Shown here: piece after piece, positions 33,208 through 47,500 of the stretch
Position numbering within the stretch: position 1 is the first letter of the stretch
How the letters are laid out: each line of letters opens with the position of its first letter
Origin: Membranipora membranacea
Lineage: Eukaryota; Bryozoa; Gymnolaemata; Cheilostomatida; Membraniporidae
Assembly: GCA_914767715.1 (NCBI GenBank)
Contig: OU612068.1
Location: 24,614,001 to 24,678,000, forward strand
Direction: 5' to 3'
Length of the DNA stretch: 64,000 nt
Translations under genes and position numbers: made by a program
Notes under the pieces: generated by a model
Told to the model about the DNA's origin: nothing
Databases searched by the model: none
Seen by the model: the letters and a program-made list of their open reading frames with translations, nothing else

Positions 33208-36200
33208 TCTTTTTCTAGCAACGATAAAACAACCTAAATATAACGAACAAAATAAGACCCAGATGGAATTAAAAGCACTGCCATAACATCATAACGCAGG
33301 TGCGACACACATACATACAAATATAGACATGAGACTAGAAAACCATACCTTATGTCGTAAAATTGATGCTAAGAATGTCCTTGCAGGTATACTTGGACAA
33401 CAAAGGATGTATCAGCAGCTTCTATTTTGGATAAGTCTTAAATTCTCTAGTCACTGGTACATTGAATGTTAGGAGAGGTCTAATAACTAAAAAAAGAAAC
33501 CAAAGTAGAAATTATGTGCTGCAGAATTTCAACAACATAATAGATCATCAGCTAGCAAAGAATTATTTGTCTGTATGATATGGAAATTCAGAAACATTTT
33601 CCGAGAATAATATATTATAGGCTGAGGCCTACCCAACAAGCATTGGGTTAATTTCTGGGCCCATAAAAATTTTGTACAGTGAAGCTGGTATCATTCATAA
33701 AACTTTATGTTGCTTATAACACCAAACGTTGATCTGATTGGGAATGCTACATTCCCTGTTCCCTACAGGTGTAAGAGCTGACAGCCAAAATGTTACTGCA
33801 ATGATTGAGACTATAATGCTGGCGCAACAGATATATTTCATGACTGTCTCATTTCATCTCCTCAACATAATAGCTTATTACAACTAAACTTATTATTTAT
33901 AAATGATTTCTGTAATTTTTTATATTCAAATATTAGACAGGTAGTCACATGGAAGTATGTGATTTGGATTGGTAATTGACCGAACTCATTGAACAATAAA
34001 TTCGATCTGGTTACTGAGAAATATCAGTTCTAAAATTTTCAGGAAAATCTCATTCACAACTTCAACCATTTGATTTAATTGGAATGGGCCTGCACTTCAT
34101 TAAAAAGGCTTTGAATGCCTATCAGGAACATAGTCGATACTCTTTATTGGACAGAAGTTGAACATTTTAAGTTCAGCATATTTGTGCTTTGTGTCTTTCC
34201 TTTATCACGATCCTGACTTTTTCACTGGATGTTTGTCAGCTTGTCAGCTCTAGTTCTACTCCACGTGATGCTAACTACAACTAAACGTGTCGCTTGCAAA
34301 ATATCCTGACATCACATTCACTTAAAGTCTCAATTTTTGTGAGCTTACATGGAAATATTCATTGTGCCATTTGTATGACAAGTAAAACTCGGCAGTAGAA
34401 CTTGGAATTTAAAACCTGTGGGAGAAAATTCTACAATTCATGAAATGTTCGACCAATAACTCGTATCACTGACTCACATCAGCTCACTTATTACGATTCC
34501 TTTCTTTTTATCAAGACACTTTGATACCACAGCAAGGTGAACGGTGCAGTAATTAGATTCTGTCCTGTTTTTTTCTCGCATGTAAATTTATAAAAACTCT
34601 ATTTTCACTCATAGTCTTATACTCATAATCGTCTTCACAGGTCAAGAACCAAAAACATGAGAGAAACAGCTATAAACATAAGTGATGGACGGTGTCAGAG
34701 CTTTAAGGATTTTACTGCCTGGTGGCAGACAGTTTCACCCTTCTTGCATTACAAGAGTTGTTGGGGTTATGTTTTGATAAGAGTTTAGTGGTTCTAACTA
34801 AGACGAATTGGACTTTAGGTTAACCTGGAGAGATTGGACCACGCTATCATCAATTATCAGAGTCAGCACAGGCCTTAAGTTGTTGGTACTATTCCAACGG
34901 TCGAGGCCTCAACCACTGGACTTGCAGAAGGCCTATTGGAGTCAAGATGTCAGACCTAGGTAGGCAAAATACAGTTACCGGCAAGGGGCATGCAAGCCCC
35001 AGAGGAGGCTCACTCAGTCACTGTCACTCATCACAAACAACAGTTAAGTAAAATAGAGTACTCTGCTGTTATGGTGAGTAGAAGTGTATGCAGTGGAGAC
35101 TGAGAGTAACACTGTATCATTTCAGGAGTACCATTCTTTCTACTCTGCTGTTATGTATGTATATTGAAGTTAAGACTAAGCAACTCCTAAGAGTTAAGTT
35201 AGCTAGTAAGTAGACTTAGTTAGTTAGTAGAATAAGTTTTAGTTAGTAGGTAAAAAAAGTGTAGTAGAAAGTTGTAGAATAACAGTGAGCACATACATTC
35301 TTCTTCTCCTAGGTATCACTCACCTGAGACACACCCTGTGTTTCACAAACAGTTATATTGATGGTAGTATTTTCTGAAAAATTTCACAAACGAATGAGGA
35401 ACTTTCCCGCAATGAGATCTGATAGGCCAAATTTTAACAAACCAGCAATGAGATTTTAAGGATTTTCTTTCTCAACTTTATGGGTCGATAATATAAACCT
35501 GTAAGCACTTCCGCTACTTTCATACAAACCTTCTAATAGCATTTTAGTTTGTCTCTGATCGAACCACTAGACTCTCTCACATTAATCTCAAGGTCAAATA
35601 GAGGTGAGTTTTGTTGACATTTTTACCCCTGGTAAAATCTGGGAGAGCTTGGCTGTGGAACCTAAGTAAAACATCATTTGGGTAATTCTTCTAGTCATTG
35701 GTTCTAGATACAGTGTGGTAAGTTGAACTTGCTAAATCATTGAACTCTGTAACTGGCAGAATATATACTGAACATTCCCCATAGATGGTGATCAACATTA
35801 TTATTACTATAATTATTGCTATAAGATTACTGATTAGCTAGTATTACTATTAGGTTGGGGTTGGTTAGTGAGTTAGCAGGTTATTATTAATATTATTTAT
35901 GCCATGAATTAATTTAATCATAATGCATAAACGAAGACTTATGTGCAGATGCATTGTATTGTTGCCTACCCCAGACCAGTCCTCCTTGCTGCAAACAAGG
36001 AGTCATTGATTGTAGCAAGCTTGGCTACTTTGCTTCCATGCTTGCTAAAATCACCCTGCAAATATTATTGCTATTATTGATGATATAAATAAACCTTATG
36101 GGCAATGCAGCAATAAAAGACTGTATTATACCTCACTGATTATATTAGACAATTAAGTGTAATCCTTAACCTTCCATCGATGGGTAACATGTAGGCGTCT

Positions 36201-38518
36201 GATGTTCCACCCTCATAGTAGTATACAAAGAAGCCATCTCCAGAGGGCTAACGCTTATTATGGGTGACACACATTGTGTCTTATACTCTAAGCATGCTGT
36301 CTCACTTCTGCGGTATATTGTAGGCTATCCTGTGTTATACAAAATCTAGATCTGATTGCAAACTTTCAGAAGCTTGTTTTTGGTATTGGTGGTTGAGTTA
36401 TTCTATTACAAAAAACAATCCAAGCAATAAAGTGCTCCTGCATTGAAAATGTCAGCTAGGCCTACTTATTTGATCAGCTGCAACCAAAAACTTGTCTCCA
36501 CATCTAAATTTTTGGAACCTCCTAAACTGATGTTTGAACTGTGACTAATGATACAATTTTGATGTGATCATCTTGAATGAAATCAATAATGTAAATGGAC
36601 AAACTCTAAGGGCTTGCGATTTTTTTATAACAAATTTGGTTGTTAGAACTAAGGTGCCTTTATGGCCTCTAACCACTTCAACTTCTAATTCAATAAGCTC
36701 AAAAACAGTCATAAAACAGCAGTATATATTATAACGATAGGGAAGATCAAGGTAGAGGGGGGGTCGGAGAAGGGTTGGTCATGTAGATCCCAAAATTTGA
36801 TTTTAGGATAAATCTTAGAATAGATAGAATCCTAACGACCCTAACAACTACCGAGGTAGAAGAACTTTTTGTTCATTTATTACGCTATTTAATTAAGAAA
36901 GGATTTGGATACTGGATTAAAATTGTACTGACGCTCGCATTTCACTTTTGATCAATGGGCAAAAAATTGAGGGTCAGTCCATACAAAGTATTTTCGTTTT
37001 TATTTTGGCTACTTGAGACAACCGCATAAGACGTATTAACCCAAGTGTGCACTTGTATGTTGTTGCTGCAATATCTTCTACTTGTTAAAAATATTGAGTA
37101 ATAAATCTTTAATTATCTTACATTGGTGTGATAGGTGGATTTTCCAGACTAGATGTGCCTTGGTGTGGCGGATTAGACTAGACAAGAACAATGGGTTCAA
37201 CTGATTCCCTGATTTTTTATCGATTTCATAATCGAGAAGTGAATTTTGCAATGTCTATGGAACAGAGAGTCAAGTACATCCGTACTGATGTTATACAATA
37301 TTCTTAGAGCACTAATGTATTTGGTATCACTTGGAGCCTCAAAGCTAATAATCCCCTTAACAAAGGTCACTTATATACATGTAGGTTACTTTCAGATTAT
37401 CTTAATGTTTGTTCAAAAATTATAATCGGCAATATATTTTAAATTGTTGAATTAACTTCCAACTTATGATGTTCAATGTTCCGTTACCCAAAATGTTCTT
37501 ATGGCCCTAAATGGATGAACCAGGAGAGCTTGAGCTGTCCTCTTTTAGGTAGGCACAGAATGTTTTGAAATTGAGAAACGATATCTAGATGTTTGGTGAT
37601 TTTCGAGGATAAGTCTTTAAAGGAATGTATGGTTGTACGTTGGCACAATGCTTTAAAAAATCTCGTCACCATAGCTGTTCCGGTTTCAAAGATTCCATTG
37701 TTATGAGTCATGCCCTTGCATCACATTTACCTTCTGATCTTAAATGTGTTTCAGCCATTGACAAAACATATGTACGTTTTTCTATGGATTCAAACCATTT
37801 AGTCAAATGTATTTAAATTACTACTATCTTATGCTTTCACTGTAAGCAGGATGACCATCCAGATGTTCTGATCGTAGACAATGAGATTCAGCTTAACAAT
37901 GACTTATTTTGTAGTCAAATAAATTCCAAGTTAATATGATTATTTAATGGGGTGGTAAAGGACATATTGTGGGCATAAAAAATATTTATAGGTTTACTAT
38001 TATGTATGTTTGACTGCACGCTTGAAATATAACAAGAAGAATCCCTAGAGGTTTAAAGAACCATTTTTTTTCATCTGTAAAACGGAAAAAGAAAACTAAA
38101 CATTATTATGTAGGCGATGGTGATTTCCCTGACGCTAATTGTCACAGTGAAACTACATAGATTTGGGTTTTTATTAACGGCCTTACTATATTACTTATCA
38201 TTGCCAGTTTTCTAAAAAAATGTACCCATTAATACGAATTAATCTTTGGAGTTGTTTCAGCAAACCAGCAAGTTCATCTAAGTGTGGGCTTAGTTTCCAT
38301 TGCCGTATTTGACAGATTGACAGACGAAATGCTCAAATGATTGATGGTTATTAAGTATCAGCCTACATTACGTTGTTAACGCCATCTCATTTGCTATTCA
38401 AAAGTGATTCTGCCTTTGCGTAGATTGGTTGCCCAATAAACTGCTCTGCGCTCAGTAAGGATTCAGCTGTTCTCGAGAAGGATAATAACGCAGATTCTGT
38501 CACGGTTCTACACTAAAG
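33208..38518. other. Divergent spacer NFYB / TMEM98
   Basis: 5.3 kb between two start codons on opposite strands, so both promoters should be here. One orphan exon-like segment is seen on the minus strand (36171-36247). Other parts are AT-rich, with a GTTAGTAAGTAG-type simple repeat around 35180-35260. I found no other coding signal. Confidence 0.5.
36171..36247 (-). pseudogene. Orphan exon resembling a fibronectin type III strand region
   Basis: A 77-base minus-strand segment is bounded by an AG acceptor (after GCGTTAG) and a GT donor (GTTAAGG). It codes for a PSGDGFFVYYYEGGTSDAYM-like run. The pattern G-aromatic-aromatic-V-Y-Y is typical of the C strand of FnIII domains in CDON/BOC- or neogenin-like receptors. 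I found no neighbouring exon for the rest of the domain. It could be an exon of a larger gene whose other parts I cannot recognise, or a stray duplicated exon. Confidence 0.35.
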
Positions 38519-41500
38519 ATGGAGATTGCTGTAGGCATAGCCATCGGTGTTCTGGTAGTGGTATTATTGTTCAGTACTGTCGGGATAGTATTTCTTATGA
38601 AGACTAAGTGCTGTAAGAAAAAGGATAAGGACCACATTTCTCATGGACATGCACAAAACAAGTAAGTTGTTATCATTTTGGGATTTTTCTTCTTAAAACA
38701 TACTACACATCCATCTGAAAAATGGAATATAACTTTCAAATTTGCATGCAAATCCTTGGACAGTTAACTGGACACTTTCATTTCCATCGACAATATCTGA
38801 ACTTCAACAAAAGTACTACTGTACCCTATATCAGCACAGGCGTTCCATGACTCTCTCTGCCTGTTCACGATGACAAATATATCTCCCTCTTTCTATTTTC
38901 ATTCTCCACCACGACAGCAGTTTACTTGTCACGTTGCAATGAATGATTTCAACAGCATATTTCCAGGGTGGCTCAATAGTACTATGTCTAAAAACGCCTA
39001 CAGCGAAGCTGATATACTATTACCTATCATTATCAGTCGTTATCACTATAATTTTTTGACACTCTCACCTTTACCTATCATTGGCAACATCTTTTACTTG
39101 CACCTCCCTAAGATTGGAATAGTACAGGAGTTATTGACACTGGTAACTTCCTCTTATTCCGCGCCATTGTGCCATAACAGACCCATTTAATGCATACTGT
39201 ACCTCCTCCTAAATAACCTTTGTCCCACGAGTAAATTGAGCTTGAAGGAATGTGACAATGTAAGTTGTTTCCTTTAAAAAAGTGTTTCTCAATCGCCAGC
39301 GACCCATAACTTGTACTAAGATTGATAAAAACTAGAATGGTTTATGAACATTTTATGATGACCTGACAGAGCCGAAAACCATCTCAACCCATGATTCGGT
39401 CAAAAGATACTTCAAGGGAGACTACAGGAAGAATTCAAGCAAATTTTTTTGCCATGTTGCTTTAGCACCAAGTACATGTATTCATTAGTATTAGTATACA
39501 TAAACATTAGTATACATTAGTACCAGATAAATTCATAATAGTAGGCCTAGCAGAGAAATAGGCCCCCCTTTCTCTCTATCAGTATTTTCACAAATGAAAG
39601 GTATTTGTGGCTCTTCGGTGGTAATTCTGTGGAATTTTTTAATTGGCTTATGGGTAAATTTGATTTAATTATTTGGGAAAATTTATGCCCTTTTCTGTCT
39701 CCTTTCAGAACTAGCTGAGACAATTGACATTTTGTGTGCATTAGCCTTATCACTCGGCCTCGGTTTTTGGTTTTTTTTTGTCCCAAAACCAAAGCTGTGG
39801 CTGCGTGACAAGACTATGTGTTCATGAATACAGCCAGTTGTAATGCTTTTATCAGGATTCCGTGACTTTCAACTAGCAATGGAGCTTGAAAATTATGTAG
39901 TTCTCAGTTGGTCCTCCCCATTCCTTTTATTCTTCATCAGATTGCTACAGCTTGTTTACACTTACAGACCAACAACAGACAAACCACAGCCATGACTGTC
40001 TCCATTATACGGTCAAACTCTCAAAAGTCATTCTCTTTGGCATTTTTTGCTTCTGTTGTTTGGATCTTGGCATGGTAACCATAAGGTTGTGTTGACTTCA
40101 TGCAAATAATCAGTTTGATTTTTGTCACCCACTAATCTGCAACAGATGCATCATTAAATCTATCTCAATATCTATTATTGTTTTTACTCTGCTTCCACTT
40201 TTTGGTGTCTTAGAAAGACTAATGCTTCCAGCACTATTAGGCTCTCCTGTCCTGGATATACCAAAATTGACCTCTTAACTGGTAGCCTCAGTCTCCCTAA
40301 GTATTGAGGGACGTCATACTCGACCCCCTCCTCTACCCTTCCTTACTTTTCTAGCCTTCATGACTAGTCACATTTTCTGTCACCATCATTTCCCTCTTAA
40401 ATCAATTAACCTCATATCCTCAAGGTCAGATTCAGTGTGCCCTAGTTTTTAATGCATTAAGTGTATGTTTTATATAGGCCTGGTACTGAGGCAGATGTCG
40501 ACGTTGAGAGGTAAGGCTTGTTGGTGGTAACTAGTTTATGGCTTTATTTTACATTCACGTTCATTGTTTAGCTAGAACTTATTTTCCTGTTCACACTAAT
40601 GCCAATAATATTATTGCTTTGTTTTTGGTTTACACAATTACATCGTCTTGTTATGTGTATGCTTGGACCGATGGGCTAATTGGATAGCGAGTTTGGTGCT
40701 TGGACGCAGCAATGTGAAATTTGATGGGCCATTGTGAGCAGTCTGTTGGTGGTGGTAAACTGTAATGAACGCTAGCTACTGTCTAACGCTGTCTTTGTCA
40801 AAGAATTGTTTTTTTTTAAATGCTTCTGTTTTAACAATAGAGTCAATTTTAAATCTAAATTTAGGTTGACCCCATAAAAACAAACCCACCTCGCCACAGC
40901 GTTACGTCTGGTCTACTTGACATCTGAACAAACAAGACAGTTTCAAGGAAACCATAACTCACCACCTTTAACAATTAAAGCTAAATAAATGTTCTGCTCT
41001 CTGAGCTTCTCTGAAATGACTCCAAGATGACCTCATTGATATTCATGAAATCGAATGTTTCCCACCAAAACAAATGGCTGAAGAATGAATCAGTCGACTG
41101 TAAAACATCATAACAGATGAAAGAGAATATTAGTGGCTAGACTACAAGGTATAATTTGCTCACTGCATTAGCTGCTCTCATCAAACTTTCCAAAAACTGA
41201 ACAGTTTGTGGAAACCCACTCTACACGCCAAGCCTTTTCTGTATAGACAAAGCTTGCCTGAGATTTAATCCCGAGAGATTAAGAAAAAAAATTAGATAAA
41301 ATATCACACTGCAGTTAAAGTGGGTTGTGTGGAATAGTCGACTTGCAATAGCGACAAAGCCAATAATATAACACAACACATAATCTTTGACACAACTACT
41401 TTACTCAATGCCATATTGAAGATATTTCGCACTTGCAATGACTTGAAATTTGACCAGTGGTATACGCTAGAAAAGAATTCTGGTGCGATTATTCAAGTAC

Positions 41501-44500
41501 AAAGCTGACATTTTGTTGTTCAATATTTCCACCAATATGTAACAGTTTATCCCTAGCCTTATCATGCGGCCACGGGTTTTGGTTTTTTTGGTTTGAAAAC
41601 CTAAACACATGGCGTGTTACAAGGCTAGTTTATTCCTGCAAAGTCCCTGTGGTTATGTGGAATTCATCATCTTCGGTAGATGATAGGTGCGGTACCTACT
41701 GCCAGAAACTATGGTGCCCAGGCAGGCCAAACGTGCTTCTATGCCAATTTATGTTACTTTGTTATTATCTATTGCTTTTTAGCCCGGGGAACTTTCTGAT
41801 TGATGATGGCGAAGACAATGCCTCTATCACGCTTCAGAATGTCCTTGATGATGATATATGGATCGATGATATGTCGTAAGTTGTCTCAATTGTTTGAGAA
41901 AGGAAACTTTTTTATGTTTCTTACCATTTTTTTATTTCCCACCCCAATATGGCTTCATTAGGAGGCTTTCGTCAACACTGACATAGCTTTAGAGTTATTA
42001 TATACTAGCATATTATATTTTAATAACTCAGTGGTTATGGCACACAGGATGAGTGTTACTGTGTTACACATGGGGAATCTATATTGGATTAAACTCCATT
42101 AGAAAGTTTACAACGATAAATTGATACCACTGTAACACCAAAGACCATAGGTAATCTATCTAGGGTACTTGGTAACCCATAGCTTTTAGTGCCTGAACTG
42201 GCTTTTTTGAGAACAGAAGAATTGATTGATTTGAGGGCTGAAAATATGAGATACCTATAACCAAGGAGTATCAGGGGGCGTAACAGGGGACACTCCTTGT
42301 TATAACTTATGAAACTATGAGGACTGTGGACACAATGCCGTAAAATTTGGCTCATATTTTGTTGTTGATGTAAATGTGAGGATTGAGGATGAGGAAATCG
42401 CTCTCCGATGTGTGATTATCATATTATGCATTAGAATATGAGATGGGATCGGTGATAAAACTGAGAAATATTCAGTTTTACATCCGAAAGTGAGGAGTCA
42501 AACACATTTTCATGTCAAATTTGTCTGACCTAGCAGAATGACATGCTGGTTTTGGAGGGAAAGGAACCGGATCTGGATACATGGAAGGTTATTGATGAAA
42601 CTTCCATTTGATCACCCCGCCTCTCACTTGACACTTTTGCCATCACTTTTATGGTATCTTTCCTCGATCAGTAATGACCTCCGATGGAAATATCCACCAA
42701 TAGCAGCAGCTTTGATACCCTCCTCGATGCCCTGGTCAGAATTGATTTGACTTTGATTTGGAATACAATCAAAACATGGGTCATATTATTCTAGCAACGA
42801 ATAAAAGACGCTTAAAATTGGTGTCAGCTAATAAAATGTCTTGGCTAAAGCTGTAGCTACACACGCCGTATTTTCCATAGGTTGGGGCACTTATAGCACG
42901 GCCAGTGGCATAGGATAGCTAGACATGAGTAGCCCAACCTACACATGCAAGGCTCATTAATTCACTCAAACCAGCACAGTTTTGATGAAAGAATGTAACA
43001 GCAATGATTGTCCTGCTGTTGTTGTGCAATCGAGTTTGACACATTGCTATGAAATTATTAAATTTTCACCTATTTTTATATACGAAACAGGACATAATTG
43101 GACTGTACTTTACTAGGTGCAAATAAACCGGTATAAGGCTCTAAGCGACTAGCGGTCTAGTTGTGAACCTCATGATCAGGTAGCAGCCACAGCTTTTATT
43201 CGATTTCCTAAATTTCCAGCCAAAGATTGAACAAAATACCAATATTAAACTGCGGTTGATCCAGTATCCCAAGTAGCAAGCCTTCTGCCCGAAAAGCCCT
43301 GCAAACATATTGAAGTGATTTTGAGAAAACGATAAAATAAGAAGGCATAGAATGTCATCAAAATTCTCGAAAGTTCTGTGAACGCTGCATCTAACCGGAT
43401 CAGGCTTGGATGTTTATGTGTCCGGAACACATAACCTATATTGTGGGGAAAATTTTAGACCTGATGACAATTTTTAATTATCCTCTATCTAGTTCTATTT
43501 CGTTTTCTCGAGCTGTCAACTGGTTTCTCAATCACACCTTGCAAGTCATTCCCTCATTATCTCCAGAAATTTCCCTTCAATATTCCATCTAAAACCATTG
43601 GTTGGCCTCGGGTACCCATCTGACTTCACGTACATACACTGCATGCCTAGATTCAGCAAACATTTCTTGCGTTGTCTGCAAGGACAATCTCGATGCTAAG
43701 TATATTATACAATAGAAGATGAAATATATCCATGTCTTGATATGTTACCGTTATCTTATCAGCGTCGGAATCCCTTGTAAGCAAATACATATCGATATCC
43801 TGCTTATCTTGGCTGGTCCTCCTTGCTCCAAACCGAGGCTGTGTTTCCTTATTCCAGGGGCGCAGTTGATGTTGTAGTCTATAGTTGACAGGGTTTTAGT
43901 GGTTAACCTGGCACCTGACACATGATGTCTTCTGTAAATCTCTCAGCAATAAGCTTCTATTTTTGAGTTCTTTTCAATTTCCAAGTCTCTAATTGAACTT
44001 TGTTCTGTCAAATATCTTCTTCCCTTCTCGATCACAAGTTTTTTGATGTTGAATTTAATGACCTACCCTGACAATTTTGAAATTCAGTACTTCAAATGTT
44101 AGCAATCTGTTCAAAATCCTTTATTTAAGCTGTCATTGTGAGTTCCGTCCTAACTCTTTCTTCCCTATTGAATAATCACGTAACTTCCACCACACTTTAT
44201 ATAAATATAAGACTTTCTTTTTTATCATATAGGATTTACAGGTATTGTAAGCTATCTAGTCAATAATATAATCATATAATCATAATCATTATCAAAAAGC
44301 TAACTTGTAGGTATTATCACAAAGTAGGGATAATATATCCTTACTATGTGGTTATATACAGTATTATTATTATGGTATTATCATAGATATAAAAACAGTA
44401 TCTTCTTATCTTTCCATCACATCAGTGGATTTTTTATCACATCTTTTATTGTGAGGAGTATGAGTGTTCATTGTGGACTGATAGGCCTAACCTAATGGTG

Positions 44501-47500
44501 CACCAAGAAACGTATAATTTAGTAACCAGGATGCTGGGGATTATCAAATGAGTACGAGACTAGTGGTCGATATTAGTGTTGTTATCACGTCAAAATTAGT
44601 GCGTAATTCAGTCTTCTCCCATGTGTAATGTGGCTTAACAGATTCTCTACAGATGTGCAGACTTTGAAGAAGATTATCAGGGATATTGTCGGTATTGCTC
44701 AAGTTGTATTTTTGTATCACCTGCGTTTGCTGAAACAAACAGTTTGACGCATAATTTAGCTTAATCCTTAATGGCCTTTACTCTGCTCAACCTTTTGTCA
44801 GGTGCTTATGTCAGTTGAATTAACATTCACCGTCTTACCATTGTTCTATGATAATTTATTGTTGTTCAGAGACTATTCTTGTCCCCACGGTATTCCATTC
44901 ATAACTCAGTGGCTTCCACGAACTTCCACCAGATATCCATCAATGTCCAACAACTTACGCTGTAAGGTTTCTTTGATGGATGCGCTTAACTTGCCCAGAT
45001 TTATCGGGAGAGGACAAGTTTTACTCCAGATCTTGTTAATATGTCTGTTTTGTTGATGGACTGCTGGTCACAGGACTTGTAAAGACTCACCGTCATAAGA
45101 GTCATTTGAAAGTACACTATAGTGCGGGGGAGGGGGGGGGGGGCTCAATCTAACACTATAGCTGCAGTGCATATATTCATCATACGCATTGAAAAAGTTT
45201 GTCAAAGTAATCAACAACGTCCTTATATGTAACAAAGTAGTTGTCTCTAACTCCTTGGTGTCACACTCCTGTTCACCACTCTGATTTTTTTTATATATAA
45301 AGCAGTCATTGATGGCTCCAACCAGGACCTGGGAATACTTCCTTTAGTAACTACTGATTTGTGGCCAAAGCCATGTAATAATGTCTTATTTAAGATTATG
45401 TTTTATGGCTATGGTTGTAGTTTTCAGATCTGGGTAATTAGTGAAGCAATTTATAGATGGATTAAAATCCTCTGGGTTAATAATCCTTTGAAGTAGATGG
45501 TAATCTCTGTAATTATAAGTTTAGTTGGCCTGTTAGTCCTTTGTGCAACGTCATATCAAATAGAGTAATTTGTCATTAGAAATTTCCTTTTTTTCAAAAG
45601 TCATAGAGTGGTGGGGGCCTAAAATGGGTTTTTTTAGCCTACTGGTGTATGTAAATAATCAATTATTTAAATTAAAGTTGTCAAAACTCAAGAGGTATTT
45701 TTATTTGAAATTTGCTGGGAACATTGCTTAATTGGTGAATAAACTTACCAAAAAATTGTTTTCCATCTAGTAATGACCAAATGATTATAAATCACAATGT
45801 TATTATTGTTGAATTGCATGCATTACAAATGTTTAATGAAGTGTGGAGAATATGACATAAAAAGACATTTCATTAGTCCCATAACTACCATATCCAGCCA
45901 ACTACCAAGATGCTACCACTTCTAGTCTACAAAGATGTAAACTGAGTGTTTCAAGATTTGGTATTGAGGGAAGTCCATTTCACCCTAAGCTTCAAAGTTT
46001 CCCCATAACTTTATTGGCCTGCTGTGCTCAGTTATTATGGAAGTTAATATAATACAGTCACAGAGTTCCATATGAACAGAGTTCAATTTTGTGGAAAAGT
46101 CTCAAATATTGATTACTTAAATCGCCCCAAAATTAGAATATATTATCAATCTGAGTTCAAGTCACACACTTTCCTGTCTCTCGAACAGCTCCAAGCTAAA
46201 TTTTTCCTGAAGCGATCGATATTAGCCTTGTCACGCGGCTACAAAAACAAAAACAAAGAAGTAGCGGCTTGACAAGGCCAGATCGATATGCTTTCATTTT
46301 TGGCAACACTTAACAGGATGTAAATGGCAAGGCAATGAACTGCAGCAAGATTAAACCAAATCCAAACAGCGTCCCTCCTTCAAGATCATCTGATAAGGAG
46401 CGTTAGTCAAAGTTATGACACAACTTGAAGCACCTGTCTGGATGAGTACGAAATTTCAGTCTGGAAACCAGTCGATTTTTATCTGCACTCAAACCTCAAT
46501 AGTCTGCAATACTGTCACCTCCCTTGTTACATAAAAATAGACTTGACATTTCTCGTACCACCATTCATTTCCATACCTAACAGTTTATTCCATCGTTTTA
46601 GAGGAGTTATGAATCACTGTTTACCGATACTGAGGGGCTGTCATGAGCTGACTTCTCAGCTGGTGCCGATCACACAGGATGCCTGTCAGACTGAGCAACA
46701 GAGTGATAAAATTGAAGAGCTTGCCTGCAAGGTCACACCCAGACTAGATGACGTGGTGCAATTACTGGAAGGTCCATTAGACCCTCGTCTGGTCGAGGCT
46801 AGGTAAGTGCTCAATCTGTGTCGCGTTTACTTTGATGCAGCCAGCCAATGGTGAAAATTGTCTTGCTGAAGTTGTGGCTTGAGGAAAACCCAATGTGTCC
46901 TGATGCGATGCTGTCATCGTTGGTGACAGGTGGTTGTGACATTGCAGGTGCCCTGGGCGTGACTTAACAGGTGCCCAAACAATGGCAATACATTGTGATG
47001 TGCCCTCAACAAATTTCAAATAAAACTTCTACAAATCATATTGATTTCTCCTAGAACACATCATTGATATCTGTTTAATCAAAATCATAATTTCCTTCTT
47101 TCAAAATAAAATTGCTATATCACTGTATTATTTTCCTGATAGCTAAAATGTTGGCTGTACTTTCATTTAAATGGGAGGGAAATATGTTCATATGTTGGCA
47201 AAATAAAAAGTTATAATGGTTTTCTCAGAGACTGTAACGAGGATGTGAATGTGACAAGGAAACAGTTTTGTCACACAATCAAAAAACTGCAGGTATAAAT
47301 CACCTTCATTTTACTGCCTTGGAAAGTAAACTTATAATGAATTTCACATCCATTAAATCCATGTGCTTCAATTTTAAATGAAGAAATATGATTGAATTGG
47401 CAACTATCCAAAATCACTGCTCACAATTGCTAAGCTGCCAATTTTTTTTGCTTATGTCATTAATTTTTTGCCAATTAAGTCGTATTTCTACCGTCTGTTC

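Noticed and set aside
42538-45056. Short open frames in TMEM98 intron 3
   Set aside because: Low-complexity or unremarkable translations without splice sites or domains.
47229-47292. Extra TMEM98 exon between 46802 and 48055
   Set aside because: It has AG and GT borders and is open, but its length would shift the frame of the conserved exon at 48055, and direct joining of 46802 to 48055 matches the family. It could at most be a rare poison exon.
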